From an uncultured Oscillospiraceae bacterium (GTDB lineage Bacteria; Bacillota; Clostridia; Oscillospirales; Oscillospiraceae), in the NCBI GenBank assembly GCA_934635545.1, contig CAKTZN010000094.1, positions 1 through 6,843 of the forward strand: a stretch of DNA of 6,843 bases, in the 5' to 3' direction. Positions 6,511 through 6,843 of this stretch are shown piece after piece. The position numbers and the translations under genes are program-made. The notes below the pieces were generated by a model that did not search any database, was not told the origin of the DNA, and saw only the letters and a list, made by a program, of their open reading frames with translations. Every line of letters starts with the position of its first letter. The stretch's first letter is position 1.

Positions 6511-6843
6511 TTACATCGCCAGAAATCTTCCGTTCACCGCCACGACGGCCAGCAGGCAGAAGATCAGGCTCACGGTGGCGAAAACCGCCACCACCTTCTT
6601 CTCGCTCCAGCCGCACATCTCGAAATGGTGGTGCAGGGGTGCCATCTTGAACACCCGCTTGCCGTGGGTCAGCTTGAAATAGCCCACCTGGATGATGTCG
6701 GACAGCGTCTCGCAGATGTAGACGAAGCCCACCAGGATCAGCACCAGCGGCATGTCGTAGGCGAAGGCCAGCGCCGCCACCGCGCCGCCCAGAAACAGGG
6801 AGCCGGTGTCGCCCATGAACACCTTGGCGGGGTAGTGGTTATA
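6511..6843 (-). CDS. mraY: Phospho-MurNAc-pentapeptide transferase MraY (3' part only)
   Basis: Integral membrane enzyme that transfers phospho-MurNAc-pentapeptide from UDP to undecaprenyl phosphate, making lipid I. The C-terminal 110 residues are present; the start lies beyond the right edge. The fragment begins [20 protein letters not shown], with the conserved Asp of MGDTGS that belongs to the active site and Mg-binding region. A membrane segment, the loop block [19 protein letters not shown] with the family HHH motif, and a last hydrophobic helix ending in NGRFLAM complete it. The frame continues uninterrupted to the window edge, so this is truncation by the window, not a broken gene. The TAA stop is at 6511-6513. 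It is followed by the repeat-filled gap, with ftsW as the next gene instead of murD. Confidence 0.97.
   Translation of the reverse strand, partial: YNHYPAKVFMGDTGSLFLGGAVAALAFAYDMPLVLILVGFVYICETLSDIIQVGYFKLTHGKRVFKMAPLHHHFEMCGWSEKKVVAVFATVSLIFCLLAVVAVNGRFLAM

Noticed and set aside
6236..6616. A 126-codon minus-strand open frame across the repeat gap and the mraY end
   Set aside because: It is out of frame with mraY and translates the hairpin repeats. Its Arg/Pro/Gly-rich product has no motif. Such repeat-derived frames are easily annotated as hypothetical proteins by mistake.

Overview
The window is GC-rich, low-redundancy bacterial chromosome. It carries the distal part of a division and cell-wall (dcw) cluster, with every gene on the minus strand. 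In transcription order, from high to low coordinates, it reads: mraY (3' end only), a 494-nt gap full of hairpin repeats, ftsW/spoVE-type SEDS gene, murG, murA, ftsQ/divIB, an ftsZ promoter, ftsZ, an intrinsic terminator, and the 5' end of an HD-domain phosphohydrolase gene. A murA inside the cluster next to a divIB-type ftsQ, strong AGGAGG-type ribosome binding sites, high third-position GC and the dispersed GTAGGGGCG-type hairpin repeats point to a GC-rich Clostridia, most likely Oscillospiraceae (Flavonifractor/Oscillibacter-like). That placement is inference, not a database result.

Function: MraY makes lipid I and MurG converts it to lipid II. FtsW polymerises lipid II at the septum, FtsQ/DivIB is a scaffold of the divisome, and FtsZ is the tubulin-like ring that organises it. 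MurA supplies the first committed cytoplasmic precursor. ftsW-murG-murA-ftsQ are tightly packed (16, 56 and 12 nt gaps) and look like one transcript. ftsZ follows a 161-nt AT-rich gap with a near-consensus sigma-A promoter (TTGACC, 17 nt, TATAAT), so it can be transcribed independently, and it ends at a strong hairpin terminator.

The least ordinary part is 6017-6510, between mraY and ftsW. murD often sits here in Firmicutes, but no murD is present. Instead there are four related hairpin units. Three share a 13-nt leader (GGGTACGTTGGTT). Two of the units contain a 94-bp direct repeat (the first 62 bp differ at one base) and are built as nested palindromes. The two arms of the best unit differ at only two positions, and those positions pair with each other in each arm's own hairpin, which suggests structure is conserved. 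This looks like a non-coding mobile or REP/MITE-like repeat cluster, not a new protein system. All protein-coding genes here belong to well-known families; I see no convincing novel enzymatic or defence system.
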